Source: Larix kaempferi
Lineage: Eukaryota; Streptophyta; Pinopsida; Pinales; Pinaceae
Assembly: GCA_027924585.1 (NCBI GenBank)
Contig: BSBM01000461.1
Coordinates: 5,392,501-5,456,500 of the forward strand
Reading direction: 5' to 3'
DNA: 64,000 bases
Shown here one piece after another: positions 35,995-47,646 of the stretch. The notes below the pieces were generated by a model. The model did not search any database. It had not been told where the DNA came from and was given only the letters and a program-made list of their open reading frames with translations. Numbering within the stretch: position 1 is the first letter of the stretch; each line of letters opens with the position of its first letter. Made by a program: the position numbers and the translations under genes.

Positions 35995-36387
35995 TGGTAT
36001 CAGAGCTAACCTGAGAAGAACACACTGTGCAGTTGTGGAAACTAGGACACCTTGTTCTTGGGTTTCTCTCCACAGATTTTGGAAAAGTAATATGATGGAT
36101 TGATTCTCCTCAGCAAGGTGAATCTATCTATCCAATCATAATTCAATTCTGAGCACTTTCAGTTTTGGCCCTAAAAATTAGGGTTTCCTCAAAAATAAAA
36201 ATTTCTGAAATCTAAAGACACGGCTAGAAGCTCCTTGGAAAATCAGAAGGTTGGAGCTTTGGTTCAAGATTTTTGGTTGCGTAGATCTCCAGGAAACTAA
36301 AACCCTAATCCGGCACCAGATCTAGTTTTCATCAATCAAGTGGTAAGACCTAAATCTTTTCTATTTCCATTTGAAGTACTCTTTAAG

Positions 36388-39300
36388 ATGTCTCACCACA
36401 CCAAGCTTGAGGATAAGCTTGAAGGAGTTGATAAATTCTGAGCATGGAAGTATAGGATTAGGTTAATCCTTGAAGAGAATGAGTTGGATACTTATATAAG
36501 TGAAGAGGTCCCTATCCCAGAGGGAGAAGAGGCTAAGGCTCTTCACAAGAGGAATTTGGTTAAGGCAAAGAGGATCATTGTTGATTCTATTAAAGATCAT
36601 CTCATCCCTCATGTGTCATCTCTAAAGACACCAAAAGAGATGTTTGATTCCTTGACCAAACTATTTGAAGGCAAGAACATAAATCAGAAGATGACCCTGA
36701 GGAATCAATTGAAGAATATCAAGATCCAGAATGCAAAGACTATGAAGTCATACTTCTCAAGGGTCTCCCATATAAAAGAACAACTTGAAGCTGTGGGTGA
36801 AGATATAGAAAATGGAGAAGTGGTGATGACCACTCTTAATGGCCTCCCTAGGTCATGGGATTCCTTCATCCAAGGAATTTGTGCTAGAAAGAAACTTATC
36901 TCTTTCAGTAGACTATGGGAAGAATGCTCATAGGAAGAAGCTCAAATTGTAGCCATAGAAGAGAAGATGGGGAGTGAAGACCAAGCACTCATAGCTCACT
37001 CCAAAAGACATGGTGACAAGAAATATCACCATCATGGCAAGAAAGGAAAATATCAGAATCAAAGAGGTAGTCCCAGACATTGAAGGGACATGTCCCATGT
37101 CCGTTGCTATACATGTAATGATAAGGGACACTATGCCAGAGATTTTCGTAAGAATAAGAAAGAGGGTACTCACAAGAAGAAGAACTTCAAAAGAAGACAT
37201 CATGCTCATGCTGCAGAGAATGATGAACCTCCCAAGAAGAGGGCTAGAGAAGATAGTGAAGATTCTTCAAGTGATGAAGAATATGTTTTGATTTCTGCTC
37301 TCACCGGAACCATTACTCATGGAAGTAATGATTGGCTCATAGATAGTGGGGCTTCCAAACATATGACAGGATTCAAAGAATCCTTTGTGAATCTATTTGA
37401 ACATGATTCACCCCACAAGGTGAAGCTTGGAGATGACTACCAGTATCCCATAAAAGGGAGTGGTGAAGCCTCCTATACACTAGACTCTGGAAAGTCTATG
37501 AAGATGAAAGATGTACTCTATGTTCCAGGTCTCAAGAAGAATCTACTCTCAATATCTGCATTGGATTCAAAAGGCATGAGGGTTGCATTTATAGATGGCC
37601 AAGTCCTAAAGTGGCCTAAGGGTAAGACTATAGATGATGTAGTTGTGATTGGAGAGCAAGAGGGAGGATTGTACAAATTGAAGGACCATTGAGAACAAGC
37701 CATGGTCCATGATTCAGTAGAGCCAAGTGAACTTTGGCATAGAAGGCTTACACACATGCATTACAGAGCATTACCAATTGCAAGCAGAGTGGTAGAACAT
37801 CTTCTTGAAATCCAGACAAAGCATGAAGGCATTTGCAAAGGTTGTGCAAAGGGAAAGAATACAAAGAAGACGTTACCAAGCAGTGAAAGCAAGGCAAAAG
37901 GAATCTTGGAGATTATCCACTCTGATGTATGCAATCCCATGTCATCCAGTTCTCTGAGTGGGTATGTATACTATATCTCCTTTATTGGTGATTTCTCTAG
38001 GAAGACTTGGATCTACTTCTTGAAGAACAAAGATAAAGTGTTTAACAATTTCAAGGAATTCAAAGCCTTGATAGAAAACCAAACTGACTTGAAGATCAAG
38101 ATTGTCAAATCTGACAATGGCGGAGAATTTACTTCAGGAGACTTCAAGAAGTTATGCAGTGATTCAAGGATTAAGAGGGAATTGACTACTCCTTACAATC
38201 CACAACAGAATGGGGTTTCCGAAAGGAAGAATAGAACAATCATGGAAGCAGCAAGGGTAATGCTTCATGACCAAGACTTACCTATGCACCTATGGGATGA
38301 AGTAGCAAGGGCAGCTGTATATGTGTAGAACAGAACACCCCATAAGACACTTGAAAACAAAACACTAGAAGAAGTGCTTACAGGTAAGAAACCAGAAGTG
38401 AGCCATCTCAGAATATTTGGTTATCCAATATACACTCACATCCCAAAAGAGAAAAGGTCAAAGTTGGATCCTTCAGAATAGAAGGGTATATTCGTAGGTT
38501 ACAGTGAAAGCTCGAAAGCTTATAGAATCTACTTCCCTGGATTCAAGAATATTGACATCAGCAGAGATGTAACATTTGATGAAAGTTCAGCTTATCACAA
38601 ATCAAGAAAGACACCTGTTGAAGACAATGAAGAACCCAGAATATCCAAAACTCAAGACACCACAATGAATGAAGCAGTTCCTGAAGAAGATCGAGAAATG
38701 GAAGATCCACAAGAACCTGTGGATCCACCTCGTGAGAAGAATCCTCACAAGAGGAAACCAACATGGGCTAGAGAGCTCATCCAAGATGCGGAGAGATTTG
38801 GCATTCCAGAAGAAGAAAAAGGAAAAGGACTAGGTCACATACTAGTTATGTCGCTTTACTCTATGACATCATGGATAAAGAACCTTCCAGTTATGAAGAA
38901 GTTGCAGAAAAGAAAGAATGGAAAGATGATATGATCGAAGAATACCAATCTATTATGAAGAATGATGTTTGGGATGTGGTCCCAAGGCCAGATGGGAAGT
39001 CTGTGGTAACTTCCAAGTGGATATATAAGGTTAACCATGTTGCATATGGTAGCATCGAGAAATACAAAGCTAGGTTTGTAGCTCGTGGCTTCTCCCAGAA
39101 AGAAGGAATTGATTATGAAGAGACTTTTGCTCCTATGGCCAGATACACTTCCATTAGATCAGTACTTGCTCTGGCTGCAGTGATGAAATGGAAGGCACAC
39201 CAGATGGATGTCAAGACAGCCTTCTTGTATGGTGTAGTTGAAGAGGAAGTGTACATGGAGGAGCCACTCGGGTTTGAGACACATGATAGAGGAACACATG

Positions 39301-40425
39301 TGTGCAAACTGAAGAAATCCTTGTATGGTTTGAAACAGGCACCAAGGACCTGGTATGGCAGGATAGATGGCTTCCTATCCATTTTTGGGCTTTACCAAGA
39401 GTAAAGTGGATTCCAACCTTTACTACAAGGTTGAGGAGGGCAATCCAGTGATTCTACTATTGTATGTGGATGACCTGTTTCTGACAGGTGAGGATAGACT
39501 AATTGCTGACACAAAGAGGAAGCTAGCTGTCGAGTTCGAGATGAAGGACTTGGGTATGATGCACTACTTTCTTGGTATGGAGGTGTGGCAGAGTGCAGAT
39601 GGGATCTTCCTTGGACAAGGGAAGTACGCAGTAAAGATCATGAAATTTTTTGGGATGATGGACTACAAGGCCATGGCCACACCTATGGCATTGAACCTGA
39701 AGCTTCTGTGTGATGCTTCTTATGAACCAATTGATGCTACGATGTATCATCAGATGATTGGGTCCTTGATGTACCTGACGAATACAAGACCAGACATCTG
39801 CTTTGCAATGAACACCTTGAGCCAGTACTTGACAGATCCGAGACATGTTCACCTAATAGCTGCAAAGCATGTTCTGAGGTACCTAAAGGGTACAGTGGAT
39901 TATGGGCTCAAGTATGAGGTGAATCAAAAGTTTAACCTGGAGGGTTATGTTGATTCGGATTGGGCAGGAAGTGCCATTGATCGGAAGAGCACTTCGGGGT
40001 GTTGCTTCAATATGGGATCAGGTGTGATCTCTTGGTTTAGCAGGAAGCAGCCTTGTGTGGCACTAAGTACAGCTGAAGCAGATTATGTTGTAGCTTGTTC
40101 AGCTAGTTGTGAGGTAGTATGGCTTAGGAAGCTACTGTCTGATTTGTTTGATCTCCAGTTGAGTGCTACCTGTATATATTGCGACAACCATAGTTGTGTG
40201 AAGTTGTCAGAAAAACTAGTTTTCCATGATAGGTCAAAGCACATTGAGATCAAGTTCCACTATATCAGGGATATGGTGTAGAGAGGAGCTGTGAAGCTCC
40301 TGTATGTTGCAACAGATGAGTAGATAGCCGATGTGTTGACCAAGCCGCTTTCCAGAGTGAAGTTTGAATACTTCAGAGGGAGACTTGGCGTAATTCATAT
40401 CGAGATTCCTTCTAGAGGGAAGTGA
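36388..40425 (+). pseudogene. gag-pol polyprotein of Copia B
   Basis: The ATG at 36388 opens MSHHTKLED, as in Copia A. Damage is a set of in-frame stops (near 36440, 36931, 37081, 37690, 38326, 38479, 40279, 40321) and two compensating frameshifts (near 38820 and 39385). Domains: gag KTPKEMFDSLTKLFEGK; knuckle CYTCNDKGHYARDF, whose last Cys is Phe (37105-37146); protease WLIDSGASKHMTG (near 37335); pre-integrase WHRRLTHMHY; integrase with all three acidic residues kept (HSDVCNP, SDNGGEF, NGVSERKN); RT with YVDDLFLTGED intact (39465); RNase H with YVDSDWAGS, STAEADYV and YCDNHSC. Compared with Copia A, several B stops match Gln or Arg in A (YVQNRTP, NFRAWKY). Ends at TGA 40423-40425. Confidence 0.93.
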
Positions 40426-40444
40426 TGAAGTCCAGAGACACAGA

Positions 40445-40890
40445 TGCACATTGGGCCATTCTTGCATGGTGGTAGGTTGGTCCTCTCATGCAGGATGTAA
40501 GGGCCAAGCCATTCTTGCATGGTGGCAGGTTAGTCCTCCCATGGCAGGATGTAAGGGCTGAGCCATTCTTACATGGTGGTAGGTTGGTCCTCCCATGGTA
40601 AGATGTAAGGGTTGGGCCATTCTCACATAGTGGCAGGTTAGTCCTCCTATGGTGAGATATAAGTGTTGAAGCCTTTCCAACATGATAGTAGGTTTGTCCT
40701 CTCATGGTCGTTGATGTAAGTGTTGGGCCTTTCCGACATGGTGGTAGGTTGGTCCTCCCATGGTCATTGATGTAAGTGCTGTGTCTTTCTGACATGGTGG
40801 TAGGTTGCTCCTCCCATGGTCATTGATGTAAGTGCTATTAGCCTTTCCCAGATGGTAGTAGGTTGGTCCTCCCATGTTGGTGAGTGTAAG
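40445..40890 (+). repeat. 53-58 bp tandem repeat, 8 copies, in the 3' part of Copia B
   Basis: Repeated box GGTAGGTTGGTCCTCCCATG starts at 40471, 40524, 40578, 40632, 40687, 40743, 40799 and 40857. Each unit also carries a GATGTAAG and a CATTCTTGCATGG-like half. Unrelated in unit to the 87-bp array of Copia A in the equivalent place. Confidence 0.9.
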
Positions 40891-41525
40891 TGCTGTGTGT
40901 GTGCATCTGGGTTGTTCTTCGTGGACTACATGATGATTTGAAGACATTGATGTGACAGTTTGGTACACAAGTTTTGCAAAGGCATATAATCAGTCCTGAG
41001 ATGCTCTTGCAGGTTTTGCTGAAGCAGTGTAATCAGTCCTGAGAGATCTTGCAGGTTTTACAGAAGCAGTGTAATCAGTCCTAAGGTGTACTTACTTGAT
41101 GGCTTGCTCGCAGATGATGATGATGATCAGGTTGATCATGCGATGATATACATCAGTTGGATGTATGGTGAGTATCAAGTGGATACTCTGTGGTCATGGA
41201 CAAGTTGTGTAGTGGCATGTAAAAGAACCTGAGAGATTCGAGAGGTTGATTTGTGTGCTCGTAAAAGTCATGGATGCTCTTGCAAGGTTTTGCAGACGCA
41301 CGTGATTCCATAGTATGACCAGTGATGATGAAGACTGATAGGTGGTGGGCCTACATCCAGTATGAAAAAGGACTGGCTCTGTAGAACTTCCTATGACGAG
41401 TAGATTCAGAGATTGGACGAGATAGCAACAACTATGACGATGATGATGATTTGATGACGATGATCCAGAGAATAAGACTTGTGCCCGATGATCTGTGTCG
41501 AGAAATACCTTCCTAGTTAAGAGGG

Positions 41526-42121
41526 TGTTGATGTATATGTAACTTCGGAATGTATTTCATATATATATTTATTGTACCCTTATAAGAGATGTGTTATTCC
41601 TCTATAAGGAAGTGTCATCATTTGTATTGACAAGTGTCGCAAGTGGATTAACTTGCCAATGGGTTATTAGACTACCTGATGTGGGTGTCGGCCCGAAATA
41701 TATGTAACTGGGGTTATTAGGCTGAGTTAGACAATTCGGCCCCATAAGTAATTAGGCAGGTTGGGACAAGTATAAATAGAGAGTCTGGATTCTCTATTTT
41801 GATCATCTCAGAACTCACTCTTCTCTCACTCAGAAAGTGGCGCACATTGGAGGAGGAGGATCAGTTGCATAGTAGGAGACTATCTATTGTATTTGGTTGT
41901 ACTTTGGTTGATCCATTGCTCTATCTATCTCTGAGGAAGTTGTGGGGTTTTTCACCTTAGGGTTTTCCCCATGAAAAAAAACTGTGTGTCCATTGTCTCA
42001 TGCTTTTGATTCTTGTGATGTTTGACATGCTTGATATGACTGTTATGCATTGATATACTGTACATGTTATTCTCTCAGTGAATATCCTATAGCATATTGA
42101 ATTAATGCTTAAAATCTAACA
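41526..42121 (+). repeat. 3' LTR of Copia B
   Basis: 596 bp, the same length as 35399-35994, with about two dozen substitutions by eye. Gypsy sequence resumes at 42123. Confidence 0.93.
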
Positions 42122-42122
42122 T

Positions 42123-43480
42123 ATCCGATGTGTCATGATCCTACTTGGCCTCTAGTCCCTACCAAGCTCCCTTCTGACATTCCAAAGTTCGAAGGGAAGA
42201 ATGGTGAGGATCTAGGTGATCATGTTACTAATTTTCACCTATGGTGCTCCTTGAATTCATTAAATCACGATTCTATTCGTTTGAGACTATTTCAACGCAC
42301 CCTCACGGAGGCAGAAGCAAAATTGTACGTCGAGTTGCCTGGGGGCACTTACAGGGGTTTTAATGAGATAGCCTTGGTTTTCCTAGATCATTTTCAGCTG
42401 TCGGTTCAATACGACACTGGTACCAAAATCCTATCTACCTTCCGCTAGAACAAAGCCACGCACATATCTGATCATATTCAAGAGTGGTGTCAATGGAAGA
42501 GGCTAGTGAAATCCAACATTCCTCTAGACTTTTTGTTGGAACAGTTCCTTAAGTCTTTGCTTCCCTGCATATCAAAGGATGTTTCAGTTTCCGGAATTAT
42601 GACTGAGGATCAAGTTATTTTCAAATCCCAGCAGCTAGACCTAGTCTACACTCAATCTGGTATCATGTACAATATTATTCCTGACACACCGCACTCACGT
42701 CATGAGCCCAATATTTTTGTTGGAGCACATGTTAATGGAATCGTTGGATCCACGAGTACTCATCCCGTAGATTTGGTTACAAATCAAATGCAAAATTTGT
42801 CTATTAACCAGTCTACCCCCGGACAGGCTCACGCCTTGTCCGCTTCCACCCAATCGTCTGATGTTCATTCTATACAATCGATGAACCCATCAAGTAACCA
42901 ACAACCTAGTGGAAAGAAGAAGGGGAGAAATAATCATAGGGGTGGAAACAATGGTGAAATTTCCTAGACGTACGGTGAAATTTCCTTCCAAACTTTGTTC
43001 GGAAGATCAATATACCCATTTGTGTCCTCGAATTGAAGAAGCTTTGAAGCATCTTGCACAGAGCCTAGTTATGTTGAAATATCCCCTTCAACATCACCAA
43101 AATATGGCTTCGAGTGCTTCCGTCGCTGGTTATGGGACTACCGAAACTTCGATGTCCTCTTCTCATGCTAGTGGCTTCGGATGCATGAACATGGTTAAAT
43201 CTGAGGTTAGTATTTCTACTCGCCAACGCGATTAAGGTGCACCACAACAAAATATGGGGAATGAGACCCCTCCTCCTGACTCTTCTTTACATATCGAGAA
43301 GCCCACTACTATGCCGCGGACACCGAAAGGTGTTCTTAAGCGCTCCACGCATAATCCCAATTCCCAAGCCGCCCAAAACTACTCCATTGTATAAGATTTG
43401 GCGCAAGCTTTGTGTTCCATGTCAGCTCTTAAGGTTTTACAGGCATGTCCTTCGCAGAGGAACGCCCTTTTATGTGCTTT
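42123..43480 (+). pseudogene. Gypsy gag, copy 2, central and C-terminal part
   Basis: Resumes at the CHDPTWPLVPTKLPSDIPKF motif and continues through the gag domain (LFQRTLTEAEAKLYVELPGG), a segment with ISKDVSVSGIMTEDQ, and a Ser/Asn-rich tail. The knuckle reads SKLCSEDQYTHLC, having lost its first Cys and the His. Stops and frameshifts near 42450, 42965 and 43232. Confidence 0.85.
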
Positions 43481-43589
43481 GGTAGTTTAGGATCAGGGTA
43501 GCCCTAACGTTATCAAGTTCGACACTATTGATGTCCATCCTTGCTTGCCTTATCATGTAGCTTTTCAAGTCCATGTTTGGTGCTTAAAA

Positions 43590-43930
43590 ATGGTCGTTAA
43601 ACATACGGTGGTAGATGAAGGTGCTTCCACCTCATTAATGTCGTTAGCTTGTTGGAAATCTCTTGGCTCTCCTCCATTGTAAAAATCTATGACCATGCTT
43701 ATTGCATTCGATGGTCGGTCGTTTAGGCCGCATGGTATTCTCCCTTCCCTTGAGGTCCACTTGGGAGGGAAATTCGTGCCTATTGTAGTCGAGGTGGTGT
43801 ATGCGCCCCTAGAATACAACCTTCTTCTAGGTTGGAATTGGATCTACACGATGAGAGCGATCGTGTCCTCTATTTTTTGAGTTATTTGCTTTCCTCACAA
43901 AGGAAAAATTGTGACAATTGATTAGCTAGA
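43590..43930 (+). pseudogene. Gypsy retropepsin-like protease segment
   Basis: A frame with VVDEGASTSLMSLACW (DEGA in place of the usual D-S/T-GA triad), then LIAFDGRSF and YNLLLGWNWIYTMRA, the hydrophobic-Gly motif and following region typical of Ty3/Gypsy aspartic proteases. Stops at 43678-43680 and near 43878. Found only in copy 2. Confidence 0.7.
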
Positions 43931-44021
43931 TTTCACTAGTTCCAATACCCTAGCATTTCCAGGGACTGTTGTTCCCCAGATAGAAAATTCCCAGCCGGAA
44001 ACTGGGAATATTGGTGTAGGA

Positions 44022-44830
44022 TTGTATTCCTCTTTGATGGTATCTTTCATCCTCCCTACACCAATATTTTTCATAGGAACCATCTCCGATGATTCTCCTT
44101 CCTTGTTGAATCATGTACCGTTTCGGACATCATACTTTGGTGATCCGTGGAATTTACCTTCCACGAGTTCCCCGTCTAGAGATGTTTCGCACTTCGGAAT
44201 GGCTATGCCCTTGTCTGCATCCGAGCTTGCTTATCATGATATTCACCAAGCCACTGTAGAGATGGATCTCTCTTCTTCATGGACAAAGGAAGAAGATCCT
44301 GTTATGCTTCCCGCATGGGCAGTCGAATCAACTTGCTCGCATGATTACCGTAATGGTACTTTGGTTTTGGATGAAGCTATTATTGAGGCCATGAACGCTA
44401 GTGACACACCTTGGGGGGATCTCTATCATCGCTATCGCTTCCCACACTTGATTTTGTTCAACAAGATGAGCCTATTATACAATCTTCCATCCATTTGGAT
44501 TTTTATCCAGTCACAGTTCTGTTCAGCCCCGGTTTGACATTACAGTCTGATTTTCCTAATGTTGAGTCTTTGGAATCTCCTATAGATCCGCAAATTGATG
44601 TTCCTACTGAGTTTGATTCTAGAGATTTCAACTCTCATGATGATGAATTTGTTCCTGTAGATTCTTCCACGCCCTTCAACTTTGATCTTCATCCCAATGT
44701 TTATCATTTTGATTGTAATCCCTCAGGCTTTGGTACTATAGAGTCTTCATTAGTTAGCTCTACCTGCATTATACCTAGGTTTCATAATAGTGAAGTTGAA
44801 AGTATTTCTACTACGGTTACTTGTATCTGA
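44022..44830 (+). pseudogene. Gypsy post-protease ORF, no RT
   Basis: Two overlapping frames (44022-44430 and 44430-44830) encode an acidic, Ser/Asp/Pro-rich protein with no reverse transcriptase, RNase H or integrase motif. One frameshift near 44430. Related plant Gypsy polyproteins have a linker before RT; here the frame simply ends at a stop and the noncoding 3' region begins, so the element is gag-pro only. Confidence 0.6.
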
Positions 44831-47107
44831 TCTGTCTTTACATACATTTTAGATATGATTTGGGTACTAATGCTTCTTGGAGATAGGATTCTTAGCTGGA
44901 CTTATACTTGTTTACTGTTCCTTTTCGACATTTGGTTCTGTCATGGTAGGCATATTCAAGACCTTGCATATAGGTTTAGGCTTCCCCATTGTTGCGATGC
45001 ATTTGAACCTCTTTCCATCCGAATTCACAGACACCCCCTGAGTGTCCTTATCTTTCTCGTGTTCCTTACATTATGCATAGCTTTGTTCCATGTGCTTGAA
45101 ACTAGTCTCGCATGTCCCTAACACTCATCTACTCCCATTATGAGCATTCTTTTGCCTTTACTTCGAGCTCATTAAAAACAGTAAGGAGGTTATGAGCATT
45201 CTTCCAACTTTACTTTGAGTTCGCTAAAAACAGTATGGAGGTTACGAGCATTCTTCCACCTTTACTTCGAGCTCGTTAAAAATAGTAAGGAGGTCACGAG
45301 TTTACTTTTTCGAGCTCGATAAACCTTTATGGAAAATATTTTTATAGTGTCTTTTTTTAAGCCCTTATTAGACTTTTTCAAATCAAACAAGATTGCCGAG
45401 TATACTTGTCATTTCAGACTCGTTAAAGGATTTGAAGTGACATTCGCTTAGGTATAATTTTACCCTTTTTCTGGACCTTTGTAGATTAATTACAAAAAAG
45501 GTATACTCTAGTTATGAATGACTAGAAGAGTTCTTCTCTCATCGTTTTACACTTTTTTGGGTGAGAAGACTAACTTTACGAAAAAGGACTCCCTGCTTTT
45601 GTCGAGTTGTGATTGCATTGCATTATCCTGCTTACCTCTTGAGCCTTGTTTCGGCTCCCACTTACTCAATTATTAGCCATGTGCCTTAACACTTTACCTT
45701 CTATGCCAAGCAGAGCTTTCATTTATCTTTCACAATTTGATGACCATTTACCATGAGGGAACACCCCCCCGAGTGTCCATATCTTGCATATTCTTCCTTG
45801 CATTGAACATAGGTATGTTACACTGCTTGGGACTAGTTTTCTTTCCATTTGACACTCGTTCCCTCACTTGTTGTACTATAAGCAATTTAATTCTTTTTCA
45901 AGCTTTCACAATATGAAAAAGACCAAAAAAATAAAATAAAAAACTGAAAAAGCCGGACGGGAAAATATTTACTACTTCTTGTTGGCGGCTGTTGTGTCGC
46001 CTTTGAGAAGAGCATTCACTCCACTCCATTCATTATGAATCTGGACTATAATAGGACCTTAGGAGTTGTACTCATTTCTCATATTTTACTCTACTAGATG
46101 GTTAAGCTTCCAGTCATTATGGAGCCCTTTGTTGATGCCTCCTACATCGCACAGTGTTATTATCATCTAGTACTTGAGTCTATGCTGCCTGAGTCTATCC
46201 ATCTGCTCATGCTCTTGTTCAAAGGAAGTCCTGAAACCAGATTCGGCAACTCCTCATATCTCTTGACTATTTCATGTCAGTCATCCTTATTGAGTCAGTC
46301 CATTCATCCGAGTTCTTCCAAATCTTTCAGCATAGTTGTTACCTCGTGCTGGTTGATGGGGGATTCATTAATTCCCTCCTTCCAACAAGTTTCATTCCGT
46401 CGACTTCAACTCATTTATTCCGGAATTGAGACTTAGAGTCCGGTTGAGTACCTTGAGGCTTGCAGTCATTAGTGGTAGGTTCTCTCTCCATTGACAGTTT
46501 TGGGAATACATCAATGTCCCATGATCGATGGATTCATCTTAGTGTTTGACCTCAACACATCTATTCACACTTTGATGATTGTACTATGTGCCTTGATGCC
46601 CATTTTCATTATTGGTGGGTTATCTCGCGTTTGTTAATGGTATACATCATTGACTAGTAATCAGACGATGTCACATCAGGTTCAACTTCAACACCTTTAT
46701 TCACTTAATGGGACTTGCACCGTAGATGATTTGTGTAGAAGACCCCATACATTAGTGGAATTCAGTATTCTACTCATGATCGTGATTGTACTTAAGAGAC
46801 ATAATTTCTCATACATCAGCAGTTTGTACCTCCTGTTTGCACCAGTTGTTTCCTTTTCAGTAGGAGACCATATCTTACTGTAGATGGGTCATGGCTATGA
46901 CTACCTAGGACATGTATTCATTATGTACTACCTATCATGGCCATTGTATCAAATTGTTGTATTGTACCGACATGTATTCAAAGATATTATTGTATTATGA
47001 CGAGTGGGATACTCCTTCCATTTGTGTCTCCATCACTCCACTTCTTAGATTATAATGTATTTCGGCCATCGTAGTACCTTCTCTGACCTCACACATTAGG
47101 GGGCATC
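44831..47107 (+). other. Gypsy 3' region, copy 2
   Basis: No supported gene. Carries a 52-bp repeat (45139-45294), then sequence homologous to the 3' region of copy 1 from 45416, ending in a purine tract before LTR3. Confidence 0.65.
45139..45294 (+). repeat. 52-bp tandem repeat, 3 copies
   Basis: Units start TATGAGCATTCTT at 45139, 45191 and 45243. Each ends with a TTAAAAACAGTAAGGAGG box. Absent from copy 1 because of its deletion. Confidence 0.85.
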
Positions 47108-47646
47108 TGTTACAACATTTTTTTCCACCTTGAAAGCATCAGCACTCATTGGCCTTCAGTATTCATTTTATTGACTGAGATCCATTGTTTTTCCTCCAGG
47201 AACCATTGTTTCCCTATTTTTGTTCATGTACGCTAGTTGTCCCACTATAGCCTGCATACATCACCTCATATAGGCAACTTGCTCCACTATAGCCCGCGTA
47301 TATACGTAGGTTGTCCCACTGTAGCCCGCGTACATCGAGTTATATGGTAAAAAAGAGTAAAAACTCTATTTTTACTCCCAAAAATGGTCTTAAGGTGACC
47401 TTTGGCCCTCCATGCACCCCGAAACGACTCGATTCGACCTTTCACCTACCTTTGGAGGGTTATATATTGAGCTCTTACGGTGTATGGAAGGGAGAAGAAA
47501 GAGATAGCACTGTAAATCTATTGGATTTCTGCCATGACTTGAGTCTACATCCATTGATCCTTGTTGTTGTGAACTTCCTATGTTCACCTACCAAACTCTT
47601 TTCATAGTTTGAGTTTTCCATTGCATAGTTTGAGTTTTCCATTGCA
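47108..47646 (+). repeat. Gypsy LTR3, truncated
   Basis: Begins TGTTACAACA and follows LTR1 for about 540 bp, ending in a 21-bp local duplication (CATAGTTTGAGTTTTCCATTG twice, 47605-47646). Then gene B coding sequence resumes. The missing 425 bp and the duplication suggest an imprecise repair event. Confidence 0.85.

Larger units (their letters stand above)
35399..42121 (+). mobile_element. Copia element B, full length, moderately decayed
   Basis: Plus-strand relative of Copia A with 596-bp LTRs (35399-35994 and 41526-42121), primer site TGGTATCAGAGC at 35995-36006, polyprotein at 36388-40425, 3' tandem repeats at 40445-40890 and a purine tract before 41526. It interrupts Gypsy copy 2. Relative to Gypsy copy 1, 410 bp (the equivalent of 28042-28451) is missing at the insertion, so there is no matching target duplication. 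Confidence 0.93.
24850..47646 (+). mobile_element. Tandem non-autonomous Ty3/Gypsy element (LTR-int-LTR-int-LTR)
   Basis: Three LTR copies (24850-25814, 31728-32692, 47108-47646) alternate with two internal regions, all on the plus strand. LTR1 and LTR2 are each followed by a TGGCAACTCC/TGGTGACTCC primer-like site; LTR2 and LTR3 are each preceded by a purine tract (TTAGGGGGAAT, TTAGGGGGCATC). LTR1 and LTR2 are bounded by TGTTAC/GTAACA. Internal 1 (25815-31727) lacks about 1.76 kb found in internal 2. Internal 2 is split by Copia B. Coding capacity is gag plus a retropepsin-like segment; there is no RT, RNase H or integrase. It sits in gene B, and LTR3 is truncated where gene B resumes. Confidence 0.85.

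Noticed and set aside
40486-40683. Possible zinc-finger protein from CxxH-rich translation on the minus strand
   Set aside because: Produced only by the tandem repeat, and no adjoining exon or start supports it.
40412-40968. Minus-strand ORFs with TNLPPCKNG-type repeats
   Set aside because: Translation of the 53-58 bp array in the noncoding 3' part of Copia B.
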